Below are positions 58,501 through 64,000 of a stretch of 64,000 nt of DNA, one piece after another. The stretch's first letter is position 1, and the number at the start of each line of letters is the position of its first letter. This stretch comes from Vulpes vulpes (Eukaryota; Chordata; Mammalia; Carnivora; Canidae), in the NCBI RefSeq assembly GCF_048418805.1, contig NC_132782.1, forward strand, positions 140,102,269-140,166,268, in the 5' to 3' direction. The notes below the pieces were generated by a model. The model saw nothing but the letters and a program-made list of their open reading frames with translations. It made no database searches and had not been told where the DNA came from. The translations under genes and the position numbers were made by a program.

Positions 58501-61500
58501 AAACTTTACCAATAAATAGGAATTTTGAATAATAGTGTATAGAATTGCAAGTCATTTGGTAAAAGAACTAAATATATGACTTACTACTTTTATTTTACCA
58601 TGTAGTTGGGAAGATAACTATGGCCCACCTGGGGTTCAAGGATGGTGTGGAGGAAAATACAGCTCCAGAGACACAGTTCTGTAACTCATTCCATACCTAA
58701 CAATTGAGAACTAAGTCAGGTCTTAGCTAGATCCTCAAATGATAGGCTTTGTGGGGTCCCATTCTCCAGTCATTGATGAGAAAAAAAGAAAAACAAGAGG
58801 TTGGAATTATGAATTTTTGCTGTTCTTCTTTCACAGTCTTTCCTTTCTCCTCCATTGGCCAAGCATGTTGGGTATAGAAGGGGAAAAATGTGGTTGCTTA
58901 TTAATTGATTGTCATATAGGTCTACTTATTATATCATGTGAAAGTTTGTAGGGATGGCTTTTATATTTAAGTGGGACATGAGATCCAATTTATGTCACTG
59001 TGTTTGTTTTTGTTTTGGTTGGCTTTTACATAATGCCATGTATGTCAGGAAGTACCTTTGCTTCAGCCTGAAGTTAGACTACTTTTGAGTTTTTTAGATT
59101 TTTGCTGCTGACCAGAGATTTGCACTTCCTACACACTCCATTATATAGTCTTCAGGAAAGCCTCCTGAAATTCAATCAATTATCATAAGTGATACTACTT
59201 CCCCAAATTAAGCAGTCAGTGAAGTCTTCCAAAATTCCACCAATACCTAAAATGAGAAGGTTCCAGACTAGTGCCATTTTCTTGAAGAAGTTTGATTTTG
59301 GTCCCAGCCTTGTCCAAGAATGGGAAAAGATACAAATCCACTTGGGGGAAAAATTATTCTCAGTAATTGAAAAACAAAAATGTCAATCAGTGATGAACTG
59401 CTCTTAAAGAAATGATTTTTCATTGCATAAAACAGGCATTTTACATAGTATTCCATTCAGTGCATCTAACTTCTTATTTTTATATGATACCGTGTGAGGA
59501 AATGTGCTTAGGGATCTCGTCAATTGATGATCAATAACAAATGAAGATTAATCTTCAACTATGGGGTTGTTAAATTAAAACTATGCAATTAAAAAAAATA
59601 AAACTATGCAATTGAATCAGTAGTAAATTAGAATTACATGTAGAAAAATAATTTTTACATATAGTTTTTCATAAAATAATCCAATACTTCTGCTTTAAAT
59701 AGACCATATTTTTTGGATAATGCTTAGACCATACTGTTTGAAAAGTTGCTGCAGAACCAGAATTAAATGATTCTGTCTCTTTTAGCTACCATGTATTAAG
59801 TGTTTACTATTTGTAAGATACCGCACTTCACAGTTAACATAATATAATATCTAGTTTAATTCTCTCAGTATTTCCTCAAGTATTATCACCCTCATATTAA
59901 AAATGAGAAAATCAATACATAAACAGGTAGGATCACATTCTTCTATCATATGGAAAACTTGGAATAAAAATCTATACTTTTCTGTCTCTAAAAGTGTGTT
60001 CTTAACTACAAAGCAGCTTTTCTCAAGAGTAACAAAAGCAAATCCCTTGCGTTTGCCAGAAGAAAAATTAAAAAAAAAAAAAACAGTCCTAAAGGCTAAA
60101 GACTTATGCTTTAAATTTATGTAGGGAGGAGAAACTACATTTCTTTTCTCTCCCTTAAAGGAGGTTTGGGGGCATGACATGAAACTGACAACCAAAGAAG
60201 AAGTAAATATTGATAATATCCCGGGTGGTTGAATGGGCTTCTAATTTTTTATTACTATTCAGGAAGTGTCACTCAAACTAGATTCCTTTATTGCAGCGGT
60301 GCTGTGGATCACTGTCATAAATTTTCTGTTTGTACAATTTTCCCTCTCATATTGTCAAGTATCTTGTGGTTTTATTAGTGGCTTGCCTGTAATTAGATTC
60401 CAGGTATAGACTCACACTCATCTTTCCAGTCAGGAAATCAGAAAGACTATCACTTGTCTTCTGCTTTTCCCGTGAATTCAGTTTGGGATATAAGATACGT
60501 TAGTGGTAATTTTGTTTGTGGGTTGCACAATACCCAGTGACAATGGACTCTACTCTCCTGATGTTTCCATAACTTCTCCTCATTTGGGATTTTGTTCCAT
60601 CCGAACACTCACGTTTTTAAGCGATAATACGTCTTATATTTGGGGAACTACACACATTAAAATCAGAAAGAAAAACACATAATAAGGGTAGCTGCCTTAT
60701 TTGGTTCTTCAAAATTCTCAAGTATCTCAATGGATTCCTTATACCTTTTTTAGTAAATGCTGGCATCAGGAGAAGGAATTAATTTAAATAAAATATCCTT
60801 CCCATGAACAAAATCCCTAAAGACCATTTATTGTTTTCTTTTTCTGAAATCCATAGGTTAATGATATTTATTTCTTTTTATTTGTAGTTCCAGCTGAGTA
60901 TACACTCTAAAGTGAAGTTCTTGGTGAAGCATGCTTACTTTCTCCCTTACACCCAAATGAAATGTTCAAATGATGTGACTCTGGTTTAGATAATTTTTAA
61001 AAATCTGTCAGTAAATCTGTGATTGTTACATATATGAGCACTCTGTTCCCATGGGCTATTGAGCAAAAGAGCAAAGAAGCTTGGATAAACATTTTACTAC
61101 AAGAAAGGCCAAAAACACTATTATAATCTATCAGATCATGAAATGGCCATTTTTTACCTCTGTAAGGAAACATGGAAGTTCCTTTTTTTTCCTATCAGCC
61201 CAGAAACTCACAATTCATGACACATATGCACTTCAGAACAAATTAAGGTAAAAAGATGCTCAGATATTAATGGAAATCTCCCATTTTCTTTTGATTAATT
61301 AAAAGGGTTTTAGGAGAAAACTAATAATGGTCCACAGGGAAGAAAAGGCCATTAAAGTCATGGAATATATATTAGCAATTATCTTACTTTATTTACAACC
61401 TATATTTCCGCAGAAAACTGGAATGCATAAAATATATAAATTGCGTAAAATAATAAATATATGTAAAATTCATGAAGACCTGATAACAGATTGTGAACGT

Positions 61501-61685
61501 AATGATATTATTAAGAATTAAAATAATTCAATATTTTTCACCAGCCAAAATATATGAGATGAGCTTTCAAATAATGTTAAATAAGTAAAGTAGAATTGTA
61601 ATTGGATGTAGCCCTAATTAGATTCTCTTCATTTTGATCTCCATTTAAACATCTTCTAATTCCCTTTTAGAGCAAAACATAGATT
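58501..61685. other. Unassigned AT-rich sequence
   Basis: Over 3 kb with no gene. A short direct repeat of AAAACTATGCAATT lies at 59577-59590 and 59600-59613. 59790-59900 may be a faint ancient repeat trace. Nothing else recognised. Confidence 0.4.
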
Positions 61686-61700
61686 AGAAATTGGTGTAAG

Positions 61701-61891
61701 GGATCCCTGGGTGGCGCAGCGGTTTGGCGCCTGCCTTTGGCCCAGGGCGCGATCCTGGAGACCCGGGATCGAATCCCACGTCGGGCTCCCGGTGCATGGA
61801 GCCTGCTTCTCCCTCTGCCTGTGTCTCTGCCTCTCTCTCTCTCTCTCTCTCTCTGTGACTATCATCAATAAATAAAAATTAAAAAAAAAAA
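61701..61891 (+). mobile_element. SINEC_Cf, intact and young
   Basis: Complete plus-strand copy: head 'ggatccctgggtggcgcagc', A-box region 'tggcgcagcggtttggcgcc', B box GGGATCGAATCCC at 61765-61777, 'ctcccggtgcatggagcctgc', (CT)n of about 25 bp, 'gtgactatcatcaataaataaaaatt' and an A12 tail. Perfect 15-bp TSD AGAAATTGGTGTAAG at 61686-61700 and 61892-61906, at a TT/AGAAA L1-endonuclease-type site. Pol III promoter boxes look intact. Confidence 0.97.
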
Positions 61892-61906
61892 AGAAATTGG
61901 TGTAAG

Positions 61907-62333
61907 ATTATATAATCAACGAGGCAAATTTGAGGGTTTGTTACTACATAGAGGTTGGAATATCAAGATAGATTCCTACAAGTAAACAAAGGACCTTTGA
62001 ACTTAACAAATATTAACAGTGTAATCCTGGTCTAGATTTGTTCTGGGCATACTGACTCCTTAACTAAATAATGGAGTAATCCTAAGAAATCTCTCTTTTT
62101 CAGTACCGGACTTGGAATTTGGATTACAATATAAGGAAATTCCTGGTGGGAGTCCCAGGGTTCTAGACTAAAGAATTACATTATTGTGCATTTGGACACT
62201 GACCTTCACTTTAGCAGACCCAGAGGTCAAGCATATGGTTAAGCCTATGTACATTTTCCTCAAATAAATACTTGTTCTGAAATGAACTGACATGAGTTAC
62301 TAATTACCAAATATTTATTAACCAACTTCAGTG
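61907..62333. other. Unassigned sequence between two SINEs
   Basis: No gene or repeat seen. Confidence 0.4.
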
Positions 62334-62347
62334 CATAGCACACTTTC

Positions 62348-62397
62348 CTTTTTTTCTTTTTTAAAAAAAGATTTTTATTTATTTATTCATGAAAGAC

Positions 62398-62430
<33 letters not shown>

Positions 62431-62558
62431 GCAGAGACACAAGCAGAGGGAGAAGCAGGCTCCATGCAAGGAGCCCGACATGGGACTCGATCCTGGGTCT
62501 CCAGGATCACACCCTGGGCTGAAGGCGGCGCTAAACCGCTGAGCCACCCGGGGTGCCC
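62348..62558 (-). mobile_element. SINEC_Cf-like
   Basis: Minus-strand SINE: T run, tail, long GA middle (62398-62430), inverted B box GGGACTCGATCC, head 'gagccacccggggtgccc'. TSD CATAGCACACTTTC (62334-62347) with CATATCACACTTTC (62560-62573), one mismatch. Confidence 0.93.
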
Positions 62559-62637
62559 ACATATCACACTTTCTGATTACAGGGAAAAAAAAGATGTGTT
62601 TTAAGTTTAATTAAAAAATATAAACTATAAAAGGTAA

Positions 62638-62850
62638 ATAGCATGGGGTGTAGCAGGGACAGCTTAATTTTTGAAGTTTAGATTCCAGCTGGCTTGTACA
62701 TTTCTTCACCTCTTTACCCTCTCAGTTTTTTCCTCTATAAAATGGGAGTGAAAAAATATATACCTCATAAGGTTAGTCTGATGACTAAATGAGAGTTTGT
62801 TTACCTATCTGGCACATGGTGGGCAGTCAATTGATTATAGCCATTAAATA
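62638..62850 (+). repeat. MIR SINE
   Basis: 'agcatggggtgtagcagggacagc...ttcttcacctctttaccctctcagttttttcctctataaaatgggagtg...acctcataaggttagtctgatgactaaatgag...ctggcacatggtgggcagtcaat': most of a MIR. Confidence 0.75.
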
Positions 62851-64000
62851 GATATAAAATACTTAGTAGTATATTAGATGCACTTGATAAAGACTAGATT
62901 CCTTTCTCCTAACACCATGCATCATTTTGGTAAGTACCAAAATGACCATTCAGAAAATAAGGATCATAAAAATTTGCTGAGGATTAGGACAGTGACAAAA
63001 GCTTCCCAGATAATGTAGGGCTTAAGTAAGAATGTGGGAGAAGACATATCAGGAAAGTAAATGTGTAGAGGAGGGAATTATTTGAATGTTTAAAGAACAG
63101 TAAGTGGAAAAAATCAGTCAAACTGGAGGCAAAATTACATAAAATGAAGTGAAGAACAGTAAGACTGAAGAAGGGGCAGTTGGAGAAATATCTAGTTTTT
63201 CATGAATATCACATAGAATATGGATGGTATTTTAATCAAGTAGAAAGAATTTAAGGAAAAGTGCTCTCAAGTGCTTTATAATATGACATTCAAAAAGAAA
63301 GCTTTTCAGCAATGAATGTTACACGAGTTATATCAAATTGCACTTTGACCATCGGTACCCATTAAGTAAATGGTTGCTGCCATGACAAGCAGACCCCAAA
63401 TCTCAATGGCTTAGTACAATAAAGTTTATTTTTCATTCACATAAATGATATGTTCCTGGTCAGTGAACAGCCTTCTATATTGTCAATCATGGAGCCAGAC
63501 TCCTTCTGTATTACAGTTTTGCCCTCCTCTGCATCCATAGGGCACTCTCTATTTGGCAAAAGAACAGGGAAAGAGGAGGATTACTATAAAAGGTTTTAAT
63601 TGGTTAAGCCTGGAAGCAGTGTCCATTGTTTTTGTCTAAACTCCATTGGCTAGAATTCAATCACATGGGCCCCATTCAATTGAAAAGGAGGCTGGGAAGA
63701 AAGAAAAGTGTTTTATTTTTTAAAAAAAACATTGCCATACCAATGTTGTTTCATTCAGGCTGGAATTTATGGCATTTAACTTTTGATAAACATAACATAT
63801 GAGCAAGAAGAGATGAAAACTGGTATCTATATTATTAACCATGGCATCGCTCTTATTAAGAATTGACTTATTAGCCTCATAAGAAAACACTATAATTTTC
63901 ATTATTTTAACAAGTAGCTCTAAATCAAGATGGGTGATAACTTGGGTTCTAAACTATCTAAAATTTAAGAAATATTCTAATTATTTATGTCTCTCTTAAT
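62851..64000. other. Unassigned, with an old LTR-like trace
   Basis: No gene. About 63375-63700 on the minus strand ('gctgccatgacaagcagaccccaaatctcaatggcttagtacaataaagtttattt...ccattggctagaattcaatcacatggg...ggaggctggg') resembles an old MaLR/MER-type LTR, of the same kind as 46820-47070. Confidence 0.4.

Noticed and set aside
61701..61780. tRNA-like head with A and B boxes
   Set aside because: It is the 5' part of a SINEC element. It does not fold as a full tRNA and is followed by the SINE body and poly(A).

Overview
The window looks like nuclear DNA from a dog-family carnivore (Canidae). The main evidence is 18 copies of the tRNA-Lys-derived carnivore SINE (SINEC). Several are close to the young canid SINEC_Cf type: head GGGATCCCTGGGTGGCGCAG, intact A and B boxes, CT-rich middle, AATAAA/poly(A) tail, and clear target-site duplications (TSDs). 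A carnivore-type LINE-1 3' end, with its 'gggcattgaggagggc...cactgggtgttat' 3' UTR, agrees. The DNA is AT-rich and I see no CpG island. Repeat family names are given from recognition of the sequence; no alignment or database search was run.

I find no protein-coding gene, rRNA, functional tRNA or CRISPR array that I can support. The longest open frames (174 and 161 codons) run through SINE copies. The window reads as intergenic or deep intronic sequence built from layers of transposon debris.

Layout. 1-6 kb: mostly unassigned sequence with one SINE. 6.0-10.0 kb: a four-level nest. An old DNA transposon is split by an ERVL-MaLR (MLT1-type) provirus on the minus strand. That provirus is split by an ERV1-type solo LTR and by three SINEs sharing one repeated 15-bp target. 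10-13 kb: two pieces of an ancient dispersed repeat and a MIR. 14-15.4 kb: four SINEs in 1.2 kb. 17-18 kb: SINE, L1 3' end and MER5A. 19.8-22 kb: a reverse-transcriptase fragment that is not L1-like, an L2 split by a SINE, two unidentified codon-like open frames, and a pair of perfect hairpins. 22.4-23.7 kb: L1, (GA)n, MLT1 LTR, L2 and SINE. 27-29 kb: decayed L1/HAL1-like LINE. 32 kb: old L1. 33.4-35.9 kb: MLT1 LTR followed by 2.2 kb of decayed ERVL pol. 39-42 kb: MIRs and a 1.1-kb copy of the ancient dispersed repeat. 44-46 kb: MLT1 LTR, then a 5'-truncated L1 with one nonsense codon in the ORF2 end. 46-49 kb: L2 and LTR-like debris. 51-54 kb: L1 3' end, a G-quadruplex motif, simple repeats. 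57-63 kb: four more SINEs, including the youngest-looking one at 61.7 kb.

No operon or gene network exists here. What can be read is insertion history. The items most worth a second look are the reverse-transcriptase relic at 19.8 kb, the apparent two-SINE composite insertion at 8.4-8.8 kb, the nested provirus, the unidentified open frames near 21 kb, and the G-quadruplex at 52.3 kb.
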